Assembly: GCA_035610365.1 (NCBI GenBank)
Contig: CM069439.1
Location: 23,697,533-23,761,532, forward strand
DNA length: 64,000 nt
DNA from: Aquatica leii
Lineage: Eukaryota > Arthropoda > Insecta > Coleoptera > Lampyridae
Reading direction: 5' to 3'
Shown here: in pieces, positions 1 through 11,179 of the stretch
How the letters are laid out: each line of letters opens with the position of its first letter
How positions within the stretch are numbered: the first letter of the stretch is position 1
Translations under genes and position numbers: made by a program
The notes under the pieces: model-generated
Databases searched by the model: none
Told to the model about the DNA's origin: nothing
The model's input: only the letters and a program-made list of their open reading frames with translations

Positions 1-84
1 TATGTGAGTGCATGATTGTTTTTAAGTTTTAAAAGTGTAGAAAAAAATTTAAACATTAAAATTCAACGTCAGACCAAATTTTTA

Positions 85-315
85 TTAGTTCAACAAATGT
101 TCAAATTGTGCGCCACCAACTTCCATACAATGATACAAATTCTGCTCAAACAGTTTCTTTACATTTTGGAGGATCTGTGGCGTAATTTGGCGGCATTCTT
201 CAATAATGCGTCGACGCAACTCTTCCAAAGACCCTGGTTCCATTGCGTAAATTTTACTTTTTACTGTCGGATAGAGAATTGAAAGACGCTTCAAATGACT
301 CGACCCGATTTTCAT
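85..315 (-). pseudogene. C-terminal fragment of a DUF4817-type Tc1/mariner transposase
   Basis: The minus strand encodes 76 residues ending in a tail with RRRIIEECRQ and GGAQFEHLL. This tail is typical of the IS630-Tc1-mariner transposases of insects that carry an N-terminal DUF4817-type region. The catalytic DDE part is absent, so only the last fifth or so of the usual roughly 350 residues remains. Two longer relatives lie at 12831-13909 and 30407-31413, and the first of these ends in the comparable FEHLIP. No terminal repeat or target duplication was found here. The fragment is a dead remnant. Confidence 0.7.
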
Positions 316-424
316 ATTTAAATTCTTTAGTTAGAGGTTGTCAAGTGTGACTTCAAAAGTTGTCCCTTAAAAATCAAGAATCGACCTGTCCGAGCGTTTT
401 TTTAAGAAACTAAACAAGCGTGTT

Positions 425-590
425 TCCTTTTCAATGTCCACCCGGTATGTCAAAAATGGATGTATCGTCTGCCCAGTGTGAGGGTTCAGCAAGTCAGCCA
501 CATATTTAGATAAGTCATACGTTAGAGATCCAATACTTTTCACAATCGGTCTTAGTGGTACTTCATCTTTGTGTATTTTCGATACACTGT
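425..590 (-). pseudogene. Penelope-like element RT fragment (finger region)
   Basis: The minus strand reads SKIHKDEVPLRPIVKSIGS followed by LTYDLSKYVADLLNP. This matches the finger region of Penelope-like RTs, as in PKIHK..G...RPIVS in the PLEs at 33244 and 21989 of this window. The frame is open for about 55 residues, after which the resemblance is lost. No palm motif and no GIY-YIG domain follow. It is a short isolated scrap. Confidence 0.6.
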
Positions 591-599
591 TTAGTCATT

Positions 600-1085
600 C
601 TGAAAAAGCTGGCATTGTGGACAACGAAACGTGGAACGCAAGTTTTGACACTCGGCGAAACCCCGTAGAAGTAAAAGCCTATGCAGTGTTATTGCAAGAT
701 ACGTTGTTTTATAAACCAACGTAACAACAAGACAAAACAAAAAAAGCAGATATGATAATTTTAAAAAAATATCGAGAAACGCTTCTTTTAGAACAAATAG
801 AAAATGTCAAAAACAATACAGTAAAAAACTGCTAAAATTGTTATGTACAAACTGAGTGATAAGAGACAATCACTTAGTTTATTAAAAAAACAAAAAATTG
901 CTAGAACGTTTGAAAAAGATGGTAATACAAAAAAAAACCAAACCAAAATGGCTGCAATTCTACAAAACAAAATATGTAGTAGTTTAATCTATGTATTTAA
1001 TCTTACGAAAATAAAATTAACAACATTAAAAAAAATACGTTACGATTTATTTTGTATTAATTAAGTGGGTATAAGGCTCCATTAC
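600..1085. other. No recognisable gene
   Basis: Short A-rich frames on both strands show no motif that I recognise. Nothing is supported here beyond AT-rich, probably transposon-derived sequence. Confidence 0.4.
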
Positions 1086-1089
1086 GTTT

Positions 1090-1400
1090 ATTTTTCTTTG
1101 CGATAAATTATTTGCAAGTAAACTGATCCAAGCAGTGAAGAATTTAAAACCGTAATTATGTGACTATTTACGCAAAACCACTGTTAAGTTTATTAGGTTT
1201 TTTCAATATCTTTCTTTTCGAAAAAGTGTCTTAATTTACAGAAGTAAAAGCTAATAAATATAAACAAAATCGCAAAAATTGTTATGTTGTAATAAAAAAG
1301 CTTTTATCCAGGTGTTTCAGTTTTTTATTTTTTATTCCAGGCTTCGCATTTATTATTTCTTATCATATTTAATTATATAGAAATAAAATAATACATAAGA
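1090..1400. repeat. Dispersed non-coding repeat, copy A
   Basis: A stretch around 1285-1345 (gttatgttgtaataaaaaag, then cttttatccaggtgtttcag) closely matches 28765-28805, and more weakly 15615-15645. The flanking AT-rich sequence also aligns. No coding frame is conserved. This is one of three copies of a dispersed family in the window (see 14645 and 28110). Confidence 0.5.
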
Positions 1401-1740
1401 GGTAAATAAATATGACTGTGTTAAAAATTGTAGAGAAATAAAATTAATAATAAAAATAACTCTGAAGCGAGTACGTCACATAAAATAATTTTTTTAAAAT
1501 ATTAAATGATAACCAAAAAATTAAAAAGAATTATGGTAAATTCTCAACACTCGAGGGAATAAGGTTCCGTTGGAAAAATTGATCTAACTTAATTTAAAAA
1601 AAAAAATTTATTGCATGCAATGAAAATTGTTTAAATAATTAACACAAAAATTTTTCGCTTCTCAGAGCTTTTTTTATATGTATACTCAAGAAAATCACGT
1701 CAAAAACAATTTTTAAAGGTGATTATTTTGTTAACAATAA

Positions 1741-2405
1741 TTTTTTAAAAAAGGAAAATTTCAAACATTTTTTTTTAAATATTTGTATTGATGAAAGCCA
1801 TTTATTAACGTAAAAAATTTTTTTTCACGCTATTTGTTTATAAAAAATTGTTTATAAACAAATTGCCTACTTAGTATTTAAAAAAATTTTTTTTACAATT
1901 TTGTCATGAAATTATAATTACAAAAAGTTTTTTCTTAAAAACAATTTTTAATTGTTTATAATGGTTTTTTTTATATTTCTAATGTTTAAATAATTCGTAA
2001 AGGAATGATTTATATCAATGTATTGTGGTTTTTGTAATTTTTCAAAAATTTGTAAAAAAAATATTGTGATTGTCTGACTTTGTTTATAACAAATTGTTCA
2101 ATAAATAAAGAATAAAATGGTTAATTTTTTTTCTTTTTGTAACTTTACAGTATTTATTTAAACATTAGGAATATGAAAAACGATTATAAACAATTAGAAA
2201 TTGTTTTTAAGGAAAAAATTTTTTAATCATAATTTCGTGCCAAAAATGGAAAAAAATTTTGTTTAAACATTAAAATAGTCAATTTGTTTATAATCCATTT
2301 ATAAGCAAATTTGAAAAAAACTTTTTTTTACGTTAATAAATGTTATTCATCAATACAAAAACAGTAATACCGTAACAAATATTTAAAAAAAAATTCGCAT
2401 TTTTT
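1741..2405. repeat. Long imperfect inverted repeat (MITE- or foldback-like)
   Basis: The left arm (about 1741-1975) is the reverse complement of the right arm (about 2185-2405). The clearest match pairs 1784-1830 with 2322-2360, sharing tcatcaatacaaa and tttttacgttaataaatg. The right arm has an extra block of about 17 bases with gtaataccgtaac. The centre (about 1976-2184) is AT-rich and non-coding. Arms of roughly 220 bp around a short loop, with no gene, suggest a non-autonomous DNA element. The outer ends and target duplication are not clear. The right arm meets the T-rich tail of the neighbouring LINE. Confidence 0.6.
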
Positions 2406-2439
2406 AGATTTAACTTTTTTATTTTTTTTTTATTAGGCT

Positions 2440-3730
2440 TGAATCTCTTTAACCGTTGCACTACACCAGTCGGTTCAAATAATGTTCGCGCAAGCACGTT
2501 GGGGTCTTCAGTTATTCCGTAGTTGGGAACATACCAGGGGGCGTCGACTACTAGCCGTAGTACTTTATTCTGGAAGCGCTGCAAGATTTCCAAATCTCAT
2601 TTACTTGTTGTACCCCACAGCTGTATCCCATAACTCCAAATTGATTTTAGGACGACCTCGTACAGCAGAACTTTGTTTTCAAATGTCAGTTGTAAATGCC
2701 CTTCAAACAACCAGAACATCTGTCGTAGTTTAAGCTCGATGTGCTTTTTCAAAGTTAAACAGCGATCTATATGAAGTCCAGGATATTTGATGTCGTCAGC
2801 TTGTGGAAGTGGTTGACCATTAAACGTGACCTATGAGCAAGTGTTACGATTTAATGTGTAGGTGACATGTATTGATTTTAATTTATTGGCTTTTCCATGT
2901 TAAGCGAAGTTTGGAGTGTTCCTAAAGGTACTGTGATGCAATTGTTGGATCTTGATGTACGGCGAGTATAGCTGTGTCATCTGCATATGTGTCAACCGTG
3001 GTGGTATTCGTGGTTGGCAGATCAGCTGTGTTTAGAAGATACAGCAGAGGTCCTAAAACACTGCCTTGTGGTACGCCGGACTTAATTGGGTGTAGGTCTT
3101 CCCATTAGGTAGGATTAAGGATAATGACGTAGCTATGCAGTAAATTTTTTAAAATTTTATAATGTAGACCTTCATGCTAGATTTTATCAAAATCTTAACG
3201 CTGCTGAGCAGTACTTTTTTGCTTCAATGGGATTATGAATAATATTTATTATTCGGTGAACTGGCTCGATAGTTTCATGGTGGTTGCAAAAGCCGAATTG
3301 ATGATCGGGAATCAGCGCGTTGTTATCTAAAATTGGTTGTAGTCTTTGCAAGAAAACAATGCAACATTTTAGAAAGAATAGGCAACAAACTTATAGGGCG
3401 GTAGGATGTTGTGTCGTTGGAACTCCTTTCAGGTTTTAATAATAGTATTACTTGTGCTACTTTCACTTACTTACAAAGTCTAGAAAAATACTCTATTCCT
3501 AAAATTGCGTTAAAAAGTTATTGGATGGCCTTGTACCCTGTAAGTGGCAGTTCTTGTAAGACTTTCCCATTGATAAAGTCATACCCTGGAGTTTTCTTGG
3601 AGTTGACGTGCCGGCTAATGATGTTGGTAACTTCAGTATTGGTATTTCCATTTGATATGGTGCATTGAAGTAGTCCTGAATTTGGTGGTCTGGTGCATTA
3701 AGATCATGTGGTTCGAAAACTTTTGTCAAA
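2440..3730 (-). pseudogene. Jockey-like RT domain, broken
   Basis: On the minus strand, a leading segment (NAPDHQIQDYFNAPYQMEIP, 3660-3720) precedes the RT. It is followed by AQVILLLKPERSS and SYRPISLLPILSKM (about 3370-3460), [13 protein letters not shown] (about 3030-3080), the catalytic YADDTAI (about 2965-2990) and a C-terminal region with FQNKVLRLVVDAPWYVPN (about 2540-2590). These are RT motifs in the correct order for the jockey clade. The frames are broken several times, including between the fingers and the palm. The catalytic YADD is intact, but no continuous protein can be made. Confidence 0.85.
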
Positions 3731-3989
3731 TGAGCCCAGTTCCCACCCTAATCGTTTATTGATGTATGATGTTTGAGGCTATTTCAGTTTTTTTGTTGTT
3801 TTCCAAAGTAAATCATCCGTGGCAGCTGTGGCAGTTAAGCTGCTCAAATATTTTCGAATATCATTACTTTTTATTTGTTTTAATAACCGCTTCAGTTCAT
3901 TAGCAGCGGTTTTTCCCTATCGGTGTCGTTTCTAGTGATTTACCACCTTTTTTTGAGTCTGCGTCGTTCTTGTATTTTATCTTTATTGA

Positions 3990-4740
3990 TTATCGGACAT
4001 TTTTCGATAACACTAGCACTATTATGATCAAGAGTCGGTGACCAGGCCGTTCTTTCTATTGCCTCAGTGAGTTTAATCACTGCAACATCTAGTTCTGCAT
4101 GTATGTTTAAGGGATATTTATTTGCTCACCCAGAAGGTGTTTGAATGATTCCCAGTTAGTACGTACGTAGTAGTTAGTAGCAAGTCAGGAAGTTTTTTTT
4201 TGTCTGTCGGCCAGTAGGTAGGTTCACCGAATGATATGGTAGTTTATTTGCTTTAATTGCTGCAAGTAGTTCTCTACCTTACGGTAAGGTTATACGGGAG
4301 CCCCAATACTGGTGTTTCGGATTCTAGTCACTGACAGTTAAAAAATTATTTTCCAAGGTTTTCAAATAATGATTATAATTATCTCTCTTGTGGTTACATT
4401 TTGGTGGGCAATAAATGGCCGATATCTTTAGTGTTCCCAAATTATCTTCTATAGCTATCGACGTTGCTTGTAGGTGCTCTTTGCAGTAACCTTCTAGTTT
4501 GTAATGTTTTATATCGTCTCGTATTATGATTGCAGTACCACCGTGCACGGTTCCATCAGGGTACCTAGTATTATATATGTGGAATCTTGGGATTTGTATA
4601 TGGCTATGTTAAGTGAAGTGTGTCTTTGACATCAGCATTATAACTAGATTATAAGTTTTAATAAACAAATTAACCTTCTCCGCATATTGGCGCCGGCCGT
4701 TGGCGTTTCAGACACCGATTTTAAGTAACTGAGCCATTAC
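3990..4740 (-). pseudogene. Jockey-like APE endonuclease domain, broken
   Basis: The best-preserved part, 4324-4600, reads TVHGGTAIIIRDDIKHYKL followed by ISAIYCPPKCNHKRDNY. This is the central region of the AP-type endonuclease of jockey-like ORF2 proteins, which nicks target DNA to prime reverse transcription. Weaker downstream similarity continues to about 4000. The start of the domain is degraded and stops interrupt the rest. It lies upstream of the RT on the same strand, as expected. Confidence 0.75.
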
Positions 4741-5003
4741 GTCATTTTAGTTACTAGCGTAGTGATGAGGTTCATCATTGTGCACGTTTAGGTAATGAGT
4801 TCTCTCATCATATTTTTTAGTTCAGATAGATCACTGTTTTGTAGGCTAACTATCATTTGCTGTGGCTGGTTGGCGGTGTTAAGTTGTTGTGAATTTAATT
4901 GCGCACTTTAGGCATATGTCAAATTGGTCCGAACATATTGGCCTCTAAGGAATCCTGTTGGTTTCACGTTATTTTTCAAAGATGAATACAGTTTTTGTTG
5001 CAG

Positions 5004-5590
5004 CTATTTGTGTACGATACATCCCTTATAATTAGCGGGGTGATTTTCTTTACTATTGACGCATTGGACATCTTTATTTATAACTTTCCGAGGACAATCT
5101 GATGTCAAATGGTAGCCTATGCATTTCACGAAGCGCGGATTTTTATGGCAAACATTTTTTATATGTCCATACTGCTGACATCTGATACATTGAAGTATGA
5201 TGCGTTTTGCATTCATTACCATTTTCACTATATAGATGTCCATATTAATAATGTTTTGTTTAATGTCTACAATGAACATAAGGAGACGTGTGATCGTGCG
5301 TTGCTGTCTGATGTTCCAGACGTTTGTTACTTTATGTCCTAATTCTTGTATGTTTTGTTTTATTTCTTCAATGTCTATAGAGTAGTGTACGTTTTTTAAT
5401 ACTACTCTGAAATGTTTTTTTTTTGTTTTAATTTATACGTGTGAAATTGAGTGTTTTTGTCTTTCAACATTTTGATTATACTGGTATATGCTTAACTATC
5501 TTTAAGTTCGATCTTCACTTGGTCATTGGTTAAAGATTTGTACGAATATTTTTCAAGAGCTATTTTATTTAGTTTTTCGGTTAATAAAGA
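5004..5590 (-). pseudogene. Jockey-like ORF1 (gag) with zinc knuckles, N-terminally truncated
   Basis: The minus-strand translation contains RVVLKNVHYSIDIEEIKQNI and LGHKVTNVWNIRQ (about 5300-5400), the domain that precedes the zinc knuckles in jockey gag proteins. C-x2-C-x3-GHIKNVC and FVKCIGYHLTSDCPRK knuckles follow at 5080-5190. The second knuckle has lost one cysteine (CIGYH in place of C-x2-CxGxH). ORF1 packages the element RNA. The reading reaches 5590 without a start codon and is broken near 5500, so it is truncated. Confidence 0.8.
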
Positions 5591-5649
5591 CATGGTCTTT
5601 CGAGCCGGATTGCATCTATTGTGATCATCTGTATCCTACAAACTCCAAT

Positions 5650-6640
5650 CCAGTTGAAAAGTTCAATACAGAAGAAATCTCCTTAACCAAGTTTGGTAAG
5701 TCGCCAATCATTTTTTACGTTGCTTTTATCCTACTGCGTCAAAATAGTCTTAACCGAAGTTAAAACTTTTACAATAAAACTTAGGCAAACCAAAAGATCT
5801 GTTACTCGTTTTCAAAACTATTTAGATTTATTAAGTACTAAGAATGTTGATAAAGTACAAGTAAAGCTTAGAGTAGAGGATTTTATCAGATTGAACGATA
5901 AATTTAATGACGTTCAATCAGAAATTAAATTATTGTCCGTTAATAAAGATGGGGTGGACCAGAATGAAAACTCTTATTATAATTTTTTGTCTAAAACTAA
6001 AAAATAATTGAAAATGATGAGTATACGCAACAGTGTTAGCGGTAAATATAATAATTAATTAAGATTGCCTACATTAAATTTGCCTGTTTTTTTTCCGGTA
6101 ATTTTGACGAATAGATGCATTTTTTTGATACATTTCAAGCTATAGTCCATAATAACGAAACGATAAGTGAGATTCAAAAATAACACTATCTGAAATCCTC
6201 TTTAAAAGGCGAGGTCGCGAACCTGTTACAATCTTTAGCAATTTCCGCGGTAAATTATTATTTAGTTGCATGGGACATGTTAAATAATCGCCATGACAAT
6301 AAAAGGCTAATAATTCAAAAGCACATTAAGTCCATGTTTGACATTCCACGAATTAGCAAGAAATCTCAAACCTGCATACGGTCTATTATTGACACGGTTC
6401 ACAGACACTTACGGGCATTATAAGCATTAAAACGTCCGACGGAGTATTGGGATAATCTTTTAATTCACTTGTTATGTAGTAAATTAGATATAACCACATT
6501 AAAAGAATGGGAGATAACGGTTCCTGATAAGGAATATCCCACCTTAGATAACTTAACACAGTTTTTAGAAAGAAAGTATCAAACTCTAGAAATAATTGTA
6601 AAACGGAATAACCCTGTTAACAATAGAGAGCCTTAAAATA
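5650..6640 (+). pseudogene. BEL/Pao gag, broken
   Basis: The first part (about 5740-6007) reads RSVTRFQNYLDLL and VEDFIRLNDKFNDVQSEIK, like the coiled N-terminal region of BEL gag proteins. The second part (about 6090-6610) is like the DUF1759 gag domain: FDTFQAIVHNNETISEIQK, YLKSSLKGEVANLLQSL, PTEYWDNLLIHLLCSKLD and LDNLTQFLERKYQTLE. Stops occur at 6183 and 6421, among others. No zinc knuckle is intact, though CNKYH at about 6690 may be a remnant. Confidence 0.75.
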
Positions 6641-6844
6641 AAAGAGTCACATTGCACAGCGCTCCAATAAGTAATAGTTGTCAATTTTGCAACAAATATC
6701 ACGCTATTAACACGTGTGAACTATCCATCCATAGAAACGCAAATCCATTCCAATAGAAACGCAAATCACCAAAATAAAGGATAAGTGTTTATGCATTAAT
6801 GCTGTTGCATTTAGAATCAAGTTTAGCAAGTAACTCCTAATTCA

Positions 6845-7381
6845 GTGCCTAGTACCTCATCTGCAAATTTAACAAATATTTCTCAGTGTCTCCATACCAG
6901 TAATCGTGATCAAGTGCTTTTATCGACAGCAGTAATTAGCATATTATATTACAAGGGAGACTGGCATCCTTGCAAGGCTCTCCTTTATTCGGGATCTCAG
7001 ATAGATTTTATCACTCAGGCGTTAGCAAATAAATTAAAGCTTTCAGTCAAATATACGCGGCTTTTTGTGACGGATGTAGCTATTTCTAACAATGTTGTCG
7101 AGCATAAAGTTAACGTAGTTATAGGTTCTCGTTTAAACGGCTATCGCAAAGACACGAGCCGTTATGTTTTAAACAGAATCACTGAAAAAATACCGTTATT
7201 GCCAATCAGGGCAGAATATTTATACATTCCTAATAATATTACTCTTGCAGACCCAAACTTTTACGTCCCTGGGAAAATTGATCTATTTCTAGGCACAGAA
7301 TTATTCTGGCATATGTTGTGTATTGAGCAAATTCAGGGTCGCAAATCTGAACCAGGTTATCAAAAAACCAAATTAGGATAG
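6845..7381 (+). pseudogene. BEL/Pao aspartic protease (DUF1758-like), active-site Asp lost
   Basis: An open stretch of 178 residues includes VLLSTAVISILYYKGDWHPC and ALLYSGSQIDFITQALANKL. The family motif is LLDSGSQ, so the catalytic aspartate has become tyrosine here. The tail (PNFYVPGKIDLFLGTELFW) matches the usual D-x-LLG region. The frame is open but not functional as a protease. It follows gag and precedes the RT, as expected in a BEL polyprotein. Confidence 0.75.
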
Positions 7382-7439
7382 GTCATTGGAGGTAAGATTA
7401 GTTGCAACTTTGTCGCGAATAGCTTAGACTAGAAATTAG

Positions 7440-8130
7440 AAAGATTTTGGCAAATAGACAATATTCAGATAAACGACAAATACTCTTACGAAGAGCAACG
7501 GTGTGAAAAACTTTTTTTAGGTAATTACTCACGCGCAAGCGATGAACGGTTTTTCGTATGGCTGTCATTCAAATCAGAGTCAAGTCAGCTGGGTAATTTT
7601 AGAGATATAGCACTAAAACGTTTCTTAAATGTAGAGAAAAAACTAGCTCGCACACCTAACGTAAACCAAGAACTTGGAAAATATTAAAAATTCTTGTTTG
7701 CCACATCATTGTCTTAGAAAAAACGAAAGTCTGACTACAAAGCTGCTAGTAGTGTTTGATGGTTCCGCTAAGTCAACTAGTGGTAAATCGTTAAATGACA
7801 TTTTAATAGTAGAGCCAAATATACATGAGTCACTTGTTTCTATATTAACGCGATTTAGAACGCATAAATATGTTCTAAATGCCGACATTGCAAAAATGGC
7901 AAAATAACTTATGAGTTATCTACAGTCACATATGGTACAAGACCGGCTTCATTTTTAACCACTAGCTGCCTTCAGCAAGCTGCTATAGACAACATTAAAA
8001 GGTATCCTTTAGGTTCGCGTATAGTTATGCAGGATTTTTATGTTTATTTACTAACGGGTGATAACGTGAATAAAATCAAAAAAGAAATTGTCAGCATCTT
8101 AACTACTGCGGGTTTCCACTTGCAAAAATG
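7440..8130 (+). pseudogene. BEL/Pao RT, catalytic motif lost
   Basis: Motifs in order are FWQIDNIQINDKYSYEEQ (7450), ERFFVWLSFKSESSQLGNF (7549), LLVVFDGSAKSTSGKSLND (7743), FRTHKYVLNADIAKM (7855) and YPLGSRIVMQDFYVYLLTG (8002-8060). In BEL elements the last motif is YVDDLLTG. Both aspartates are gone, since the sequence reads FYVYLLTG. There is a stop at 7905 and another break near 7690. Confidence 0.75.
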
Positions 8131-8229
8131 ATCATCGAACAAAGCGGATGTTGTAAAATGCATACAGGGTGAAGAAAATCTCGTTCTAGATTTCTACAGC
8201 GACGAGTGCTTAAAAATGTTACGTTTGCA

Positions 8230-8720
8230 GTAGCACACAAAACATGATTTGTTTAAATTTTCTATTCAGCCATTTGTAGATGTTGATAAAAAATCAAAAC
8301 GTATTATATTGTCAGACTTCGCAAGGATTTTTGACCCTTTAGGATTTTTAACTCTGATCACTATAACAACAAAAATTCTATAACAAGAGCTATGAAAACT
8401 AAAAATAGATTGGACAAATCTTTACCTATTGATCTCTATTCTTCTTGGTGCAATTATGTAGATCCATTGAGGTCCTTAGGTGTATCATACCTGGTGATGA
8501 ACCTAATTCAGTTGAAATTCACGGATTTTGTGATGCAAGCGAAAACGCTTACGGTACTTGCATTTATATATGCAGCAAGGACAAAAACGGAACTATACAA
8601 TCAAACTTAATTTATTGAAAATCGCGAGTGGTCCCTTCAAAGTCAATTAGCATACCGCGATTAGAACTTTGTGGCGCCGTGTTAGATTAATTATAAAACC
8701 TTTTATTGGACAGACTCGAC
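8230..8720 (+). pseudogene. BEL/Pao RNase H-proximal region, broken
   Basis: FKFSIQPFVDVDKKSKRIIL and SDFARIFDPLGFL (8250-8350) are typical of the stretch between RT and RNase H in Pao polyproteins. LKIDWTNLY and, in a shifted frame, HGFCDASENAYG-like and IPRLELCGA-like traces (8500-8680) belong to the RNase H region. At least three frame changes occur. The identification rests on order and these short motifs. Confidence 0.65.
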
Positions 8721-8819
8721 TATTGTTTTAGCGTGGCTAAAACTGAGTCTCGAAATTTTAATGTATTTGTTGCAAATCGTATAAGTCACAAACAGCAGCA
8801 CACGAATTTAATCACGACT

Positions 8820-10425
8820 GCCTACGCAAGATAATCCTGCGGATTTGTCTCTCGGGGAATCAAACCTTTAGACATGATTAATAACAGTTTTTGGTGGAAT
8901 GACCCAAAATGATTGAGATCAGACAAACATGCTAGACCAACGCTTAATGTCACAAGCATGCCAAAAAAATTGCTCGATGCGAAGGGAACCATAGCCTCTC
9001 TTACCACTACAGCTATAGGCAATGATTTTGAATATTTATGTTCAAAATATTCGACTTTGAACAAATTGGTGAGAATTGTTGCCTACTGCTTTCGGTTTTG
9101 TGAGAATACAAAGGTTAAAAATGAACAGAATCGGCGAAATGACCTATTAAGTAAAGCGGAACTTACATCGGCTAGAAACTATATTACCAAGATTATTCAA
9201 AATTCACAATTTCTTACTGAAATTCAGGCACTAAAGGCATGAAAGCCAATCAGCAAGTCCAGTCGTCTGTTATCTTTAAGTCCATTTTTAGATCAAAACA
9301 AACTTCTTCGAGTCGGTGGTAGATTAAAAAACGCAAAGGAAATTCGTTACGACGCACGTCATCCGATACTTCTACCTGCTAAAGATGATTTCACTAATCT
9401 TGTTATAAGACAAGAACATTTAAATAATTTTCATGCTGGTAACGGCACTACTTTAGTTTGCGTGCGTACGAATTATTAGCCTTTAAACGCTCGAAACAAT
9501 GTAAACAAAATCATAAATGAATGTGTTACATGTTTTCGCGCCAGTCCTAAGGTTTTACATCCACTAATGGGTGACAATCGAAAGGCAATCGAAAAAGCAA
9601 GAAAACGCGTAAAGCGTAGATCGCAATCTTTGTTTGTTTTGCTACACGTGCCGTGCATATAGAAGTTGTATCTGACTTAGCAAGTGATGCCTTTATTGCT
9701 ACGCTTAAGCGTTTTATTGCTCGAAGGGGAAAAATTTCAGACTTGTACCCGGTCAACGGAACGTACTTTGTAGGGGCTTGTCAAAAATTCATAAAGGATA
9801 ACCATAACTCAATTGCAGAAGAGATAGATGCCATTAATTGGCATTTTATTGCCTTCAACTCGCCTCATCTTGGTGGTATTTGGAAGGCTGCTGTGAAATC
9901 AGCTAAACTTCATTTAAAACAAGTAGCAGGTACAGCTTCGCTGACTTTCGAAGAAATGTGTACATTAATGTGTCAAATAAAGGCTATTTTAAACTCCAGA
10001 CCACTCAATCCTATAAGCAATGATCCCAAAGACCTTGCATTCCTGACTTCTGCTAATTTCTTGATTGGCGGCTCACTGTTGGCACTGAATGAACCTGTCT
10101 ATTAAAATCTGGCTATCAATCGCTTCGATCGTTGGCAAAGGATCCAACAGATGACGCAACCTTTTTGGCATCGTTGGTGTACGGCATATCTATCGCAGTT
10201 CCATCAAAAGGGTAAATGGAAGGTTACCAAGGTCTCAATTACAAATTTGTCAAATGGTTATTCTTCGACAAAACAATGCCTCGTCGCTTTAGTGGAAAAT
10301 TGGGCGAGTGCTCGCCTCGCATTCTGGTGCGAGCTGCAATTGTAAAAACTGCACGTGATAGTGAGATGCATCGAGCTGCATCAGGACTTTGTATTCTTCC
10401 TCTTAAAGATACTATTAGTGCTTAA
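8820..10425 (+). pseudogene. BEL/Pao integrase and C-terminal DUF5641-type region, broken
   Basis: The N-terminal part (8913-9242) and LLRVGGRLKNAKEI, HPILLPAKDDFTNLVI and HLNNFHAG (9300-9440) match the zinc-binding H2C2 region of BEL integrases. The core (9653-10105) reads HIEVVSDLASDAFIATLKRF, LYPVNGTYFVGA and AFNSPHLGGIWKAAVKSAK. The usual SDNGTNF is altered to PVNGTYF, so a catalytic aspartate is lost. ILNSRPLNPIS follows. The end region (10110-10425) has FDRWQRIQQMTQPFWHRW and SPRILVRAAIVKTA. The integrase normally joins element cDNA to host DNA. Confidence 0.8.
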
Positions 10426-10501
10426 GGATAATTACAAACTGTAATTTGCTAGTAACAATAATAAGAACTTTGAAAAGGTACACCTTTCAACGCGAGCGGC
10501 A

Positions 10502-10880
10502 TGTTCGTGCCTCAAAGAAATTATTGTAGTTAGAATTTTATTATAGTATAGGTTAATTAGAATGTTTGTCTATTGTACAGTTGTTTTCTCTTAAGAATAA
10601 TCCTTGTGTAAAGAATAGTATTATAGATAATTTTGTCGGTACCAATAATATTCCCATCGCTCAAGGCTTGGTTTTTTTTTTGTTAAAGCGTCTTTGTAAT
10701 CTGTTTCATATATAACGGTCACTTTCATTTTTTTGTTATTATCGACCAATAAGAATCGCCCCTGTAATTAAGAAAAATGAAAAGTTGAATGCAACCTAAA
10801 AATATTTTAATTTAAAATTATGATTTCTATTTTTGCTTCCAATGTAGTAGCAATTTGCAACTTCCGGTTTCAGGCGGTTA
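10502..10880 (+). repeat. Candidate BEL/Pao 3' LTR (end uncertain)
   Basis: TGTTCGTGCC follows a short purine-rich run (gcgagcggca) 77 bases after the polyprotein ends. This is where a BEL 3' LTR would start, and the TGTTCGTGCC opening is common in the group. A TATA-like catatataa lies at 10708. No second LTR exists in the window for comparison, so the right limit is a guess. Confidence 0.35.
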
Positions 10881-11179
10881 CTTAGAATAATAATTTGAAA
10901 AATATATGTAGTATGTGTTTGCAAATATAATTTTTATATTAAATCTTGTATTATTAATGCAACGTGTACGAATACGTTTACGATAAAGTGCATGTAGCTA
11001 TGCACAAGCTACATAGACGGTGTATTTTCTGCATTTATTAAATCAGAACTTGTTGCGAATAATGAATTGTTTGATCTATTGCTTGCATATTGGGTTGACT
11101 GTAATTTAATAAGGGTAGTTGCTGTGATTGTTGAAGCATCATCGGTTGCGAGTAGCACGGGTTCGCTGTTTGTATGTAT
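10881..11179. other. No recognisable gene
   Basis: AT-rich sequence with a small palindrome (gtagctatgcacaagctac, about 10994-11012). It may be the end of the BEL LTR or host DNA. Confidence 0.3.

Larger units (their letters stand above)
2410..5592 (-). mobile_element. Jockey-like non-LTR retrotransposon, 5'-truncated and decayed
   Basis: Reading on the minus strand gives, in order, a gag-like ORF1 with zinc knuckles, an endonuclease, an RT and an A-rich 3' tail (T-runs at 2411-2432 on the plus strand). This is the order of jockey-clade LINEs. The gag reading is still coding where it stops at about 5590, so the 5' end is truncated. That end abuts the BEL/Pao element at 5593 exactly. Many frameshifts and stops make it inactive. 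Confidence 0.85.
5593..10900 (+). mobile_element. BEL/Pao LTR retrotransposon, decayed, 5' LTR missing
   Basis: The plus strand holds gag, protease, RT, RNase H, integrase and a C-terminal DUF5641-type region in the BEL/Pao order. It opens with tggtctttcgagccggat (5593-5610), a sequence typical of the position just inside the 5' LTR of BEL elements. No 5' LTR precedes it, because the jockey-like LINE ends there. A likely 3' LTR start is TGTTCGTGCC at 10502. Frames are broken throughout and catalytic residues are lost, so the element is long dead. The right limit is approximate. Confidence 0.85.
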
